Notes: generated by a model from the sequence alone, not told the origin. 64,000 bases of DNA from Spinacia oleracea (GCF_020520425.1 NC_079491.1:32107449-32171448), one strand, 5' to 3'. Positions 1 to 13,157 are shown, numbered from the stretch's first letter. A program made the numbers and translations.

Positions 1-1300
1 ACCAATATGTGATCTTTTTTATACATTCTGATGGAACCACAATACTCATAGTAATCACTAACTTGCAATTATACATTACAGCCAGTATGCACTTCCTTCT
101 CGTCTTCTCCCAATCTCCCGTTCCCATCATTTTTTCTTTTGGAAGGAGGGGGAGTAGTTCACACCTCCATTTTAGTACTTTTATATCAAAAATCTTATTT
201 TAAAAGACATTGTCACTGATCACGTCATGTTTGTGAGGCTTCCAAAATGAGGTGGAATAATCTGCACTTCTTTTTTCTTTTTCTGTCTCATGCTACCAAA
301 TGAATTTTATACGGAGTAACCCTCAGATATTGCAAGGCTTGTATCTTAAGATACTATCTTGTCTACAGTTTTTTTTCATGCATTGTTACACTGACACATT
401 ATAGATGTGAAATTGTCTAGAAATATTTTGAATATCATCACGAGTTAGTGTCCTTCCATAACATAAATCATGTGAGAATAAGCAATAAAACTCGCGAGGA
501 AGGTTTTTTTTGTGAGTATTCATCAGAGTATAACAGATATGTAAATATGATAAATTAGAATTTATCAATTTCCTAATCTCTTACTCTTTGAAGAACTTTG
601 ATGAACCAGTCTAGATTTGGTCCAAATCTAGTGCCGGGCTTGTGCTTCTTATATGATGTTAATTGTTTTAGATTTGACTTTAATTTATTGAGATATGACT
701 TATGTTTGTTTATACCATAAGATATTGTATTACCGCTATTATATATATCTGGGTTTTGACTACTGCTTGTAATATTTTCTTTAGCAGGTCGAGCCACAGA
801 CAGAGCAGCCACAAAAAAAGCAGCGGAAATAACTAGTTGAGTTTTGTACCTTAAAGTGTAGGGTTAGGATTTGGCTTCCAATAGGTGTGATTTTCTTCAA
901 CTAGTTAGGTTTTCTTTGTTTCTTCCCCTTCTTTTCCAACATTTCAATTCAAGGCCATAAGTATATACAAAAGTCTGCCATTTTTTGAACAGTTGGAATG
1001 GAGGTACTAGCTTTGTTTCATAGCGGGTAAGGTCACTTTGTACATGTCTTTTTACATTCATTAGTGTGTAACCATATCATTGGTCTTTGGTATTCGTGTG
1101 CTCCTATAAACTGATGCGCAGATTTCTGAATGTTACTCAATGTGAAATATGTTTGACGCTCAATTCACTTGAATAAAAACTTGAAATTTATCCAAGAATT
1201 GTTTCAATCAGGAACTGGTGGTTGCTTCTGACCACTAAAACACTTATGCTGTGGGATTGAGAACATATCTTTCCATAAACTTGTTAGTCCACTTTTATGC
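1..1300. other. Intergenic AT-rich stretch, no convincing gene
   Basis: I see no supported gene here. The only candidate is a short minus-strand reading frame ending at 573. It would read from about 840 and begins with a hydrophobic, signal-peptide-like run (LVISAAFFVAALSVA), followed by a basic C-terminal part ending near FIKVLQRVRD. It has no in-frame ATG, and a stop lies just upstream, so it could only be the last exon of a small secreted-peptide gene or chance. Its function is not recognised. Confidence 0.35.
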
Positions 1301-1304
1301 ACGG

Positions 1305-1492
1305 GAACTAATTAGTTATGCACTTTAACTAATTAGTTAACCACTGAAACCAATTAGTTAAGTCTGAAATTCAATTAGTTAAGCAACGTTATCAATTAGT
1401 TATGCAACTGAACCAATTAGTTAAGCACTGAACTAATTAGTTAAACAATAAAACTGATTAGTTAAGCAATGAGATCAATTAGTTAAGATTTT
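1305..1492. repeat. Degenerate minisatellite, about 23-bp unit with AATTAGTTA core
   Basis: The motif CAATTAGTTAAGCA recurs about eight times at 21-25 base spacing, with short variable spacers. Unit length and sequence drift between copies, so the array is old. It lies downstream of SERRATE and has no visible coding role. Confidence 0.75.
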
Positions 1493-1782
1493 ATGACTTT
1501 TAATTAAAAATAAGTTCGTTAAAAAATAATAACTACTCACTATTTGTCTTTATACCTTAATTATTTTGTTATTCAATTAGTTATGATTTATTACTTTTAG
1601 TTATGTTTAACACTAGTTTAGTTAGTACCAAAAAAAAATGGTTTTGAGCATAAAACTAAAGCTAAGTGGGGATTTGGGTTTTAATCTTTCCCTTTACTGC
1701 TGAGTTTAACACCTAAAAAAAGTGCGTGAAGTCCTTAAAAAAAAAAAAAAAAGCGTTCGGATTACTACTTTGTTAGCATATA

Positions 1783-2103
1783 CTCCCTCCGTATTTATTT
1801 AAGAGATACACTTGGACGGGCACGGGTATTAAAAAAAGAATAATGAAATAAAATAATAAAACAAGTGGGGTTGGATAGATATTTTAATAATTAAACAAGT
1901 GGAGACCATGTCATTTTGGTGGGTGGGAGTTGGGATGGGTTTATGAAATTATTTGTTTAATAGGATGGTGGATCATAGGGTAAATTTGATGTATTATTTA
2001 ATTAGATGGTGGGGTTGATAAGTTACTAAAAATGGCAAGTGTATCTCTTAAATAAATACGGCTGAAAAAGACAAGTGTATCCCTTAAATAAATACGGAAG
2101 GAG
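1783..2103. mobile_element. Stowaway-type MITE (Tc1/mariner), TA target duplication
   Basis: A 321-bp element is bounded by near-perfect terminal inverted repeats of about 32 bases. The left end begins CTCCCTCCGTATTTATTT; the right end is its reverse complement with two mismatches. TA flanks both ends (1781-1782 and 2104-2105). A second inner copy of the right-end motif lies at about 2041-2062. It has no coding capacity. It would have been moved by a mariner-like transposase; an MLE with related ends lies at 47081-53570. Confidence 0.9.
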
Positions 2104-2667
2104 TAATGCACTGTAATCCTCGTCAGATGCAGGAAAACTTGGATGTTAAACTTGGATGTTCGGGTAAACCAGCAATCGAATATTTGAAGGCTCGGATAAA
2201 TCAGCCTTTGGAAGAGAAATCGAATTATCTTTCCAAAAATACTAATTTACGGTCTCTTATAATAATAGACAAAGATCCTCTTAATTGATTATTTTAAGTA
2301 AAGAGTGAAAAATAAAATAATGAGACTCGACTAAGTCCTAAAAATCTGAGTCTCTTGTAAAGATATAACTGACAATAAAAACATCAGGAAGGCAAATCAA
2401 TGTATCTTTCATACTCTATGACTATGTAGTCAGTCTCTGCTTCTCTTTTCAACAACTGGCTTATGAAATCAAATACGAAATTGCAAAAGTGAAAAGTGCC
2501 TCCAAAAATGATGACAGCAGTCTTAATTTACACAAAGTACCAATCCATGGTTTCAAGTCCAGATTCGATCTAAATCACATACACATCACTGCCAAATTCT
2601 CAAAACCCAGCGCAATTACATCAGTAAAACAGCAGATGGCACAACTATTGATGTCATCTCATCAACT
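2104..2667. other. Probable SERRATE 3' flank and 3' UTR, no gene
   Basis: These bases lie immediately downstream of the SERRATE stop codon (minus strand). They should include its 3' untranslated region and polyadenylation site. No reading frame here looks like a real protein. Confidence 0.5.
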
Positions 2668-5600
2668 TCACAAACTCCGGTAGTCTATTACAGTGACTTC
2701 ATCTTCTGGTGCATCCAAATCTTGGTAGCTGCATCAAGAGCATTTATTTTAAGTTAATGTAGCAAAGTTAATTCCTAGTCAAGTTAGAAATAAAACCAAA
2801 TTATCAAACACTTTAGCAGATGACAAGAATAAGTATGACACCGCACTAATAACTCTTTTCTGAGCATGTCCTATCGCATTTCTACTCAACTCTGCGCGCT
2901 AAATAGTACTCCAATTATAAGTCGACTTCAGATTAAGATTCAGCATCTGCATATGGCTTATGGTTTCTCAGGGAATAATTTCAATCAAAGACAAAATAAG
3001 ATTACAGCACAATTCATCCACAGATGACAATATGCCATGTCCCTCGTTCAAATTTATGTCATCCTCCAAAAGAGGCATCCCAAAGACACCAAGGACGAAC
3101 CTTTTCCGGACAAGAGTTAGCCAGAAAATAATTACAAGAAAGAAAACCATACTTGAGCCTAAAAAAGGACAGTAACATTTTCAAATATAAGTACCTTCGC
3201 AGACGTCTAGGATCCTGCCGAAAAGAAGGCGGTAAAATAATTGGAGGTGCACCCATCCCATTTCTCCCTGGACCTTCAAAAGGAGAGGGTCCACCCTGCT
3301 CACGTAGCATCCGCATTGCAACTTCGGGAGGAGCTGGCACAAAAGGTCCCAGTGGACTGCATTTACAAACACAAACTATTAATGCTGAAATCTCAGACAT
3401 GAGTTTCTAACAGTGAATACTACAACACTAACCATCATCCTGGATAGTGATCCTACATATAAGTAGCTAGTATATAACTTGTAAACTTCTCTCAAAAGTC
3501 TAAAACTCTAGAGCATAACAACGATTCACAGACTATGGAGAATTATTGCCAGACCTTAATCTCCCATGAATCCTCTTTTTCGGGCTAAGCATCATTACAA
3601 TAAAATAAAATAAAATGTTCACAAGACAACTAAGGGATGGGAAAAGAATGAACCATGGAAGAGGAGAGGAGAGAGTAGGTAAATAACTAGTTCTCCTATT
3701 TAAACTATCTCAAGAACCCTCTTATTGGACTAACAGGTAATGGTTCTTTACAACGAGAGAAGCTTAGTCTCTAAAAAGATGGAATCTTTCATCAAATTTT
3801 ACGAAGGCAGCTTACTCCTTCCACCCACATACACACAGAAAACATAGATAACCATACATACCCAGCACCAGGAACAGGCATCAATACAGGTGGGGGTGCA
3901 ATATCAGTTGCGAAGGGTGCAACATGCATGCCCTGTCCGCCAAAATTATCAAAAATTGGTTCATCGGAGTTGCCCTTGTCCGGGCCATCTTTGTTGGGCG
4001 GGAAATCAGCCTGAGGATTCTCTGGTCTTTCAAATCTCTCACCACCATTTCGGTCTCTTTCTCTACGGTTACCCCGATCATCTTTCAAACGGTTGTCTGC
4101 TCCCGGTCTTCGTCTTTGCAGCTTGTCTTTCTACATGAAGCAAGGAATAGTTAAAAAATAAACGTAAAATATCAACATAGAAGGCCAAGCTTGAAAATCT
4201 GAGTTGAAGCACCAGGAAAACTACTCATGATTTAACATTTTAGAAACAAGTATTGAGCTGATGCTGCATCAATGAGACTATGACTTGTATCCCTTTTCAG
4301 GGTAGGGATAACTATTTTATATGAAGGAGTATTGATCATATCCATCTATGACACCATAATAAACTCAGAGGAATTTACCGGTACAAATTGCTGCATGACA
4401 GGTTGCCCACCAGGAGCATTTGGATCACTGCAGAAAGAAAAATTCTAATCAGCTCAAGATCCTGCAACCAACATAACATGGGAAGAAGAAAAAGGGCAAG
4501 CCATACTTCATGTAGTTCTGGAAGTATATCTCTTCTCGTACTTTGGTTGTAGCATCTATCGAGAGTTCTGGATGTTTAAGTTTCAAATGCTTGTGGACAT
4601 ATTCAGCAGCATGGAAGAGCTTTGTGCAACTCTTAGCACCACAACCATACTTCCACCCATACTTTTCATCCCTAATTTTTCTCACAAAAGGATCCAAAGC
4701 TTCAACAGCGGCAGCATCTATCTTTTCCTTTGCAGTCATGACCTCAAGTGGATCCAGACTCCGCAACCTGTCTTGCCAATGGGAATCGAGCTTCTTTTCC
4801 CATTCTGCAGCATTAGTAGAAACATCAGAATTTTTCCCCTCGGCTCTCACATGCCGGAGGCCCTTAGGTTCTGCAGTTTCAATCATGCCATAATAATCAA
4901 CCCCATGAACACGCCAAAGGTAAGTTGCAAGAGTATCTAGAAGCTCAATGCCCTCAAGACCCTTAACAGAAGTTAATCCGCGTATGATAATAACTGGACC
5001 AATTGATCCACTGTGTGATCTATCTCTACTCATTTTGTCAGTATCATCTTTGGATAAGATATTGTCCTCAATTCGCTTTTCAGAGTCAAGTTTTGTGACA
5101 AGTGCTTGAGCTAAATCAATATCGATCTGAATTCGTCTTGGCTCGGAACTAACAAGATGAGCCTTAGGGGCAGCTGATATATCAGCTTCCTTCGCCTGAG
5201 CTCGACCATGGCGCCTCCGTTTACCATTAACATCTGTCTCATCCTCAGAGTTTGGTTCACTAGTCTGGCCTGATTTATTCATGGTTGAGGCATTTGCACT
5301 AGGACCCCTGAAAAAATATCGACAAAGAGTAAATATCTGCTTGCAATAGTAAGGCGGCAAATTTTGACTCAGAGAAAAAAAGAGATCTCACATATCAAGG
5401 CTCCCACTGTGCAAGTCCAACAAAAAATCTTTTGCAACTTTGCGTGCAAGTTCGTTCCTCCTACATTACGGAGTATGAATGTCAGAGGCATTTAGAGATC
5501 AATAACAAACTAATTATATAATATAAATACATCTTTTACCAAATAATCAAACAAGTCACCAGCAGAAGACCATGATCAAAATGGTAGAGAAGTACACTTG

Positions 5601-8196
5601 AACATAAATTCGACGAAAGAGCATGCACTGACAACCTGGGATCACCATGCTCCAAATAGAAATGAAGCATACCTTTCTATGACAGTCAATAAATTTGCGG
5701 GGTGATATTTATTCTTCAACCTGAGTATTCAGTTAAAGTGCAATTAGTAAACTCAACACTTAAAACAGTATATTGCCTAAAAGAAGATAGAAAGATAAGT
5801 ACCAGTCTTCATCTTTGTGAGATTCAAAGTATGTACGTTTTTGAGTTGAAATGTACTCTGACTTGTACTCCTGATACCTGGATATCATCAAACAATAACA
5901 TCAGGTACAAAACATTAATGTCAATACCTTCTATAAGACAAATAGACAAACTAAAGTTGTCCATACCTACGCTCCGCTTCTGCTGGTAACACATCATCTT
6001 CAAGTTCCTGAATAAATTGCTTGTAACTCATCAAACCTTCTCTGGAATTAAAAAGAATTGAAATCATCATATTAGTTTAAAACTAAAAATAAACCAACGT
6101 AAAACGCAGAAAGTAATGAAGGATAACAACTAAATAGTTGATTACAAGCCCTAAACTGCTGCAGATATAAGTGAATTAGTATTTCAACCATCAAAAAATA
6201 GAAAAAAGGCAATGAGATAACTAGTTTGCTCCCACGACTTGCACTAGGCAATAACAGCTTTGTTAATGTTGCAAAGTTGACGGTTGGGTGTCAATTGAGA
6301 TGCAACAGTGATCAAGTAGTGTTTACTCACATCATAATAGTCCAAAATACTGAGGACACAGGTTCACAACCCCGAATAATACTTTGAGCGCTCGAAACCA
6401 TTGCAAAGATAGGGGGGGGGGGGGCCCGCACACATCAGCAAAATGAGATCATCTAACCACTAAGTAACACAACATCTCTTACTCTATTAGAAGAATGAAA
6501 GCAACAGAAACAATATAGATGAATGTTAAAGACTTGCATAAGACTGAAAGCAGAGGGAAAATGCAATAGGCAAAAAGAAAGACAAAGGGAATAAGCCTAA
6601 ATGTACTATTTTCTCTATAATCTATACAGCTAAACAACTAAAAAGTTGTGCACACTGGACCAAAGGCCTTCCAACATGCACTATTTTTCTTGCCTTTTGA
6701 GGTAACCACAATGTGGGTTACTATAGTTATGTAAGTAGGGCTAGTGTAGACAGCAGACAATAAGAAAAGAAAACCCATAAATAAGCTGGCTATTTTGCAA
6801 TCGTAATTTGTCAAAGAAATCAGAATAAAGTTCCCGCTCTACAAAGGGTTCATGTACAATCTATGGGTTCTGTAGTCAGGAAGGAAAAACATACTTCTAT
6901 AATGTAAATGAGATGCAATTTATATAGAAGTATAGTTATTATCAGACACTAAAATACTGACCTCTGAGCATTCCCTGGATTTGACGAGTCACCATAACCC
7001 CCACGCCCGGAATCCCAATCTGGCACGTTGAAAAAACAACTTATTTAGAACAAATAACAGTAGTTTCAGCAAGTAAGGTGAGTGCATGGAGGCAGTGGCC
7101 AAATCATTATCTGATCCAATGAAAACCAATATTCTTTACCAGGCATGAATTTGGGGCTTGAGATAAATCAGCACTATGCCTGAACACGAAATTTGGTTGC
7201 GGACAAGGGTGGAAATAAAATAAGAGGAACAGTGGGAAAAGGTATAGAAAAGGATGGGGCACAAGCAGACAAAGAAAGGTATATCTCTGGACCACTCACA
7301 ACAGTCATACCTGCAGCCAATTTTTTAGATCACTTGCATAAGGGGTACTTTGATAGTATATCACCAAGAAGAATGACTAGATCTGGCCCACTTGGGCAAC
7401 GTGGACTCAGCTTGGAAAAATAGTATCACAAATGGTTGAAGAAATCATCAATCCAACCATTTAAAACACTATTTCTTCAAGAACTGTCCTAGGCCAACAT
7501 TCATAAGATATCCTCAAAAGTGTCATAACTCAGCAGCCAACATTCAACAAGTGTAGAGCTATGTTCTAAGTGACGGAATCAATATGCATGTCTCTGAACC
7601 AAATGCAGTCTTGCGATTTTTGACAAGGGCCATAAGAGCTGGCAGCACCATTTTACATAAAAGATCAAAAGTCTGGAACCAAGTTCAGAAGCCCAGGTGA
7701 TTCAGAGCAATATTTGTTAGTTTCAGCCCTAAATCCATGATCTATTTCTTTGCCTTGAAAGGCGACAGTGTTCATAACATGTCCACACTCAATAACCCAA
7801 AGGAAAGTAAGCAACTTCAATAAAAAAATCTGGATGAACCTCTTAACAGCCTTCCAGAGACGAAGAGCATCTACAACAAAAAAATGAGGGAGAATAGCAG
7901 GAAATTTTTTTGAAGGATCTCACAGACTTCATTTCTATGTTCTGGTAGCTCCCTTTATTCAGAGAGAGAAGATAAAGATGTAAAGAAATGGTAGATGCAC
8001 TACACTTCTCATGTCTAAAGGAAACTATAGTCAATTTGTAAACACAAACTATCTTAAATTAATATATTTAACAAGGCTTTCAGAAAAGTGATAGTCTTTC
8101 GTTCCAAAAAACTTGAAAGATTATTAGATTTCTTAGAACTTGTAAAGTTGTAGGAATACTTCATATTCTTTTCAAATTATCTTTTTGTGAGAAAAA

Positions 8197-8234
<38 letters not shown>

Positions 8235-11200
8235 GAGGCATATTTGCTGAATTATTAGAGCGCCACGTAAGATTACTATTGATTTCGTCCAATGAAAAAT
8301 AAGATTTCTAATTTATTTTTGAATTAAAAAAATTGATTGCCACGTAGATAAATAATTAGGTGTCATGCAGATATTTTAGTTAATTAATTACTATATATAC
8401 AAATCCATGCAAAATCAAACGCTCTAAAATTTAAAATAAAATCTAAAATAAAATTCAATCCAAAATCAAATTTCTAATTTAATTTATAAAATTCAACCCA
8501 GCGAGTACTAATTAAAAAAACTACTCTATGCATGTACGGAGTAGACATTTTAATGAATATATTACTTAAAAAAAATTAAGTGATAGCATACATGTAAATA
8601 AGCTGGATTAAGATACGAGTACTACTTATTCACATTGACTTATTAGATTTTTTTTATTAAATAAAATAACATAAAAGCTTTATTCAATTAAAAGAATTTA
8701 ACATATGTTAAACTTTTTCAATAACAATAAACAATGTAAATATATTTGATTGGTGTTTAAGTTTAATCATAGCCCATCCTCCTCCAATCCTATCCCTATA
8801 CCCAAAAAAATAGGAAAAAAACATATATTACGGATTGAAAATTATTCTAAAAATTGATTACGTAGCGCAACAAATCAAATCTAATACATATATAGGGGTA
8901 TTATTTTCTGAATTATTAGAGCGCCACGTAAGAAATCTAATGGTTTCGGCCAATGAAAAATAAGATTTATAATTTATTTTTGAATTAAAAAAATCAAGTG
9001 CCATGTAGATAATTAATTAGGTGCCACATAGATATTTTAATTAATTAATTACTAAATATATACAACTCCATCCAAAATCAAACACTCTAATAATTAAAAA
9101 TAAATCTAAAATAAAATTCATCCAAAATCAAACACTAATCTAAAATAAAATTCAACCCAAAATCAATCACTAATCCAATATTATAGCGCCACGTAGAAAA
9201 TCTAATGGTTTCGGCCAATGAAAAATAAGATTTTGAAATTATTTTTGAATTAAAAAAAATTGAGTGCCACGTAGATAAATAATTAGGTGTCACATAGATT
9301 GTTTATTAATTTCATCCAAAATCAAACACTCTAATAATTATAACATGAAGTTTATACCAAAATCAAAACTGATCTAATTTAATATATAAAAATATAGCAG
9401 TTGGTATACATAGGAGTTTTATTTTAGCTTAACAATTTAATAGAAGCCGTGCATCGCAAGGGCTAAAATCTAGTGAATAATTAAAAGTCGGATCCTAGCA
9501 ATTCCATGAAAAGCAAACACTTAAGTTCTAAAAAAATTGGGATTGAAAAGAGATCTCCAAGAAATTAAAAAAAGCATCTGTAAGTGAAGTTCCACAGTTT
9601 CACTAAACAGCCAAACAACAATGTAATATCTCGAAATTTTGAAGAACGAAGAACCAGATAATTACCAGATGGGCCACCAGGATAGCCACCGGAACGAAAC
9701 CGACCATGCGGCCTATCATCCGCATAACCTGGCCTGCCTCCCATTTCACGGTCATACCCACCAGGGTGATCATAGCCAAACCTGTTTTCAGAAACAATTG
9801 GCCTATAAATAACACTATTGAGACTTAGCTGCGCAAGGATAAAGTTTAGTACTGTATCTGTCACAGACAAGAAATTTTAAAACAAGCAATAGAAAAACAA
9901 ATGTGCATAGATGCACCCTCTGAGGATGGAATAAATCAATGCATGGGTGATGGGAGTTATGCATGTGTAGCCAACACGATTGATAATGTGGAACCTTTTA
10001 ACGACTTGAGAAGGAAGATAAATTTTCTAGCAATTCCTATTACATACCTAGGTCACATATTCATCAAGCATGAGTTTATTAGCACAAATAAACATTCACA
10101 ATGAGAGAGTTGTTACAAAATACAACAGCTGCTAAAGGGAGAATAGATTAGGACTACCTAGGAAATTCAAAAAAATGTACATAATCTATACTCTTGGAGT
10201 CTGGGTAGCTCGATTGCAATTAACTCTTACCATAAAAAAAAGGTACATTATACTCTTGGAGTTGTATACATGATGAACTCTTCCCAACCTTCCAAAATAA
10301 CACCCCCCCAAAGGTGAGTTTATCCCTCACAATCTGCCACATTATATACTTTAATATTCAAACTCTCCCTACTTTTACACTTTATCCCCATATTCACTCC
10401 TAAATTCCTAAAAACATTATGTAGTGGTTAGTATCCATTTTCTGGCAAACCCACTTGAATGGGCCCACCAATGAGTCTTGAGTGGAGTTTAAAGCTTCAG
10501 ACTGTATTGAGTTTCTCTATAAGCAAGAGTCTTGCATGAAACTCACCTGAAGACTCACCTCCATACTTCAGATAAAGTCATCCTTACTCCGTGAATCATA
10601 TGATCCGTAGTAGAAAATATTGAGTGGAGTTTGTACCTTACTGTATTGAATTACTCTATAACCAAGAGTCTTGCATGAAACTCACCTGAAGACTCACCCC
10701 ATACTTCGGATAGAGTCACCCTTACTCCGTCAATCATATGATCCGTAGTAGAAAATATACTTCAAGCAAGTCGGGAAGCATATTGATGCATAAACATACC
10801 TTAATCAACTATTCCTTATGGCTACGGCTGCAAATCCTATTACCGAATCAAGAACTTGAAAGAGAATTGTACTCACACTAAATTCTACCCAACAAATGAC
10901 TGAAAATTAAAATTAAAATAAACACAATTTCATTCAATCTAAATAAAAATTTAAAAAGAAACAAAAAGTCACAAATTCCCAATAAAACAATCAAAACTCC
11001 GCCAAAAAAAATGCCTAACCTCACTTGTATAGTTGTACATGTATCAACAACACCCCAATTCATCAAAATACATCAAATTAAACTGCCAACTCAACTTCAA
11101 TGGTCATTGAACTAAATCAAATCACCAAGAAAATATCCAAACTACCGTAAATTCACAAAGGACAAACCTTCGATCACCGGGGCCGTAACCGCCACCACGG

Positions 11201-11628
11201 GGGCTCCCTCTTCTTCCATCATATCCACCTTCGTCTCGTCTCGAACGCTTAAATGGAGGATAAGGAGGAGACCGTCGAGGAGGGGGAGAATAATTATTAC
11301 GTCGGTTATCTCGGTAAGGAGGGGGAGGATGAGGAGGGCTAGGGCTAAGTCCTCTATTTCGCTTGTTGTTGTTGTTGTTGTTGTAATCTCTGTCTCTCTC
11401 TCCTCCTCCTCCACCACCACCTCGATTATTGCGATCATAGTAGCGATTAGGTGGAGGACGATCGAAATCTCGGTCGTCTCTTCTCTCTCTAGAATCGCGA
11501 TCTCGGCGGCGGTTAGGTGGTGGTGGTGGTGGAGGGGGGGAAGAGTCGGTGGGAGGTTCGTCGGGTTTGTCTTTGTTGCGACGGCGATTATCGATGGGTT
11601 CGACGGGCATGTTCAGCACTTCCGCCAT
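2668..11628 (-). CDS. SE: SERRATE (SE/ARS2 homologue), 12 coding exons
   Basis: Zinc-finger scaffold protein that works with DCL1 and HYL1 in pri-miRNA processing and with the cap-binding complex in splicing; nuclear (known for the family). Exons on the minus strand: 11628-11168, 9781-9666, 7019-6962, 6041-5967, 5877-5803, 5720-5673, 5460-5392, 5307-4507, 4427-4379, 4130-3862, 3356-3195, 2728-2668. All junctions are GT-AG, phases match throughout, and the sum is 2244 bases (747 aa; Arabidopsis SE is about 720 aa). The N-terminus is Pro/Arg/Gly-rich low complexity. The conserved SERRATE/Ars2 helical region covers about residues 193-300. The C2H2 zinc finger starts with CGAKSC at about residue 523. 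The C-terminus ends VTVIDYRSL, the family signature. I chose the ATG at 11626-11628; an in-frame TTG nine bases upstream is not a plausible start. Introns 1 and 2 are long and hold repeats. Confidence 0.97.
6411..6423. repeat. Poly-G tract in SERRATE intron
   Basis: About 13 G residues run together before CCCGC, within the intron between exons 3 and 4. It is simple sequence, prone to length variation. Confidence 0.7.
8197..9473 (+). mobile_element. Compound non-autonomous Helitron in SERRATE intron 2
   Basis: The 5' end is TCTAATATATATAT, preceded by A. The 3' end is an imperfect hairpin (GCCGTGC, loop, GCAAGGGC) followed by TAAAAT and the Helitron terminus CTAG at 9470-9473, then T, as expected for insertion between A and T. 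A second head with the same sequence (TCTAATACATATAT..., then GAATTATTAGAGCGCCACGTA) starts at 8880, and a third partial head lies at about 9181. One tail therefore serves two or three heads. It has no coding sequence. It lies in a spliced intron, so SERRATE coding is unaffected. Confidence 0.85.
8200..8231. repeat. (TA)n microsatellite at Helitron 5' end
   Basis: About 15 TA dinucleotides directly follow the TC start of the intronic Helitron. Confidence 0.9.
10478..10760. repeat. Tandem duplication of about 139 bp in SERRATE intron 1
   Basis: Two adjacent copies share the run from TTGAGTTTCTCTATAA (or its variant) through GTCTTGCATGAAACTCACC to CATATGATCCGTAGTAG. They differ at a handful of positions. 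Neither copy has an open frame. Both lie in the first intron and do not touch the splice sites. Confidence 0.8.
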
Positions 11629-11639
11629 TGCTGACAAGG

Positions 11640-11760
11640 TTGGAAAAATTTGGAGAAGGAAACGAAACCCTAGGAGAGAGAAAATGTGTGGTGATTTTGG
11701 TGGTGAGGGGGAGTGAAGAAAGCGCGTTAAGTTGGGTTTTGCGGGACAACCTTTTTAGCT
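11640..11760 (-). promoter_or_regulatory. Likely SERRATE 5' UTR and core promoter region
   Basis: These bases lie immediately upstream of the SERRATE ATG. On the minus strand they read into a purine/pyrimidine-skewed leader with CTCTCTCCTAGGG, typical of plant 5' UTRs. I cannot point to a clear TATA box, so the transcription start is not placed. Confidence 0.4.
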
Positions 11761-11906
11761 TTGGTGAAATTGCTCCTCTGTTTCGAATTTCAAAATAACG
11801 AGTACCATTGATTTTTTATGTTCGTCAATGTAAATGTTTGGATAATGACAATAATAATAAAAGTAGATTTTTATTTAGGGTCTCTTAATCTCTCATATAT
11901 GTTGGT

Positions 11907-12294
11907 CATGTTCGGCAAAATTAACGAGGGTAGCGGTTAGCGGTTAGCGATTGAGTAACGGGTAGCAGTTAGAGTGGCGGGTAGCGGTGAATAGTAGCGG
12001 ACTAGTGGGTAACGGTTAGCTGTCAAAGTAGCGGCTAACTGATATTTGTATTCGGTAAAAGTAGCGGAATTATAAAATAAAATAAAAGGTAGAATATTGT
12101 TTAAAACTTTATTATAAATTTGTCAAAAGCTAAAAGCTAATCATTTTAATGTTTGACAAAAGTTACTCAAACGATACCTCTACCGCTAACCATTACCTAA
12201 ACCGTTATCTTGCCAAACACTTACAAATTTTACAAGTAGCGTCTTGATTAGGTCAAAACGTTACCCGCTACTTCAAACGCTACTGCCGAACATG
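11907..12294. mobile_element. Small TIR element (MITE), ends CATGTTCGGCA
   Basis: The ends CATGTTCGGCA and TGCCGAACATG are perfect inverted repeats. Subterminal GCGGTTAGCGG-type repeats on the left are mirrored by CCGCTAACC-type repeats on the right, so the element folds into a long imperfect stem. There is no coding capacity and no clear target duplication. The superfamily is not certain; hAT-like or MULE-like are both possible. Confidence 0.7.
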
Positions 12295-12325
12295 CTCGTC
12301 ATCTAAGCACCAACTCAAAATAATA

Positions 12326-12584
12326 CTTTCTCCGAGTTTTAATACTCGCAACGTTTGTGATTTCTACACTATTCACATATTATACTTTGATCTATGTTGG
12401 TGATTTATACGTAAGGTAAAACATAGTCATGTGGGATCTTGTTAGATTCGTCTTAATGCGTATTGTCAAAATATTAACTTTTTATAATTTTTGCTTAAAG
12501 AGAATTAAAGATATTAATTATCAAAGTTGTGCATTGGCATGCGTGAAAGTGACAAACGTTGCGAATAAAAATGAACAAAGGAAG
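12326..12584. mobile_element. Stowaway-like MITE upstream of SERRATE
   Basis: Ends CTTTCTCCGAG... and ...GAACAAAGGAAG are imperfect inverted repeats. Subterminal CGCAACGTTTGT and ACAAACGTTGCG are perfect inverse matches. TA flanks both ends (12324-12325 and 12585-12586). It has no coding capacity. Confidence 0.8.
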
Positions 12585-13152
12585 TAGTATCTTCCCAAAA
12601 TTTGTGGAAATTGACAAACATTTAACACTAGCTCTTATTCTCACTTTCACTTTTTTTTCATGCAAAAAAATGATGTGACACTAGCTCTTATTTGTAAGAG
12701 ATAACTCTTATTTTTGAATTTTATCTTACAAACTCTAATAAAGAGCATCTCATTTCCCAACTAAGAGCTAGCTCTTTTTTCCCCTCTCAGAGACTCCCAT
12801 TATTCATGCTCTAATATATCTAATTTGTATTCGTAAAAATTATAAAAAGTTGATATTCTGAAATTACGTATCAAGACGAATCAAACAAGACCCCACACTA
12901 CTCTATTTTTCTTACCCATAAATCACAAATAATAGTCAAATTGACATTTGTGAATAGTATCAAAAGGTGTCCTTACCGAAACTTTCTTAAATTAGTTTAG
13001 GTTGACTTACGAGATTGGACTAAGTTTTCACATAAATCACCAACCAGTACCTTAATCTTATTTACTCACCAATTGGGACCTAATGTTAAGAAACCGGCAA
13101 GTTAACCCATGTTTAACTCACCGGAGCATGACCGAAAAACACAAATTAGGTC
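12585..13152. other. Gene-free SERRATE upstream DNA with MITE fragments
   Basis: From about 12826 to 12970 the sequence is an inverted, diverged partial copy of the MITE at 12326-12584 (shared blocks such as AAAAAGTTGATATT and ACGAATCAAACAAGA). Between 12615 and 12790 the motif AGAGCTAG or its complement CTAGCTCTTA recurs in both orientations, suggesting another small hairpin element. No gene is visible. Confidence 0.55.
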
Positions 13153-13157
13153 CTTTT

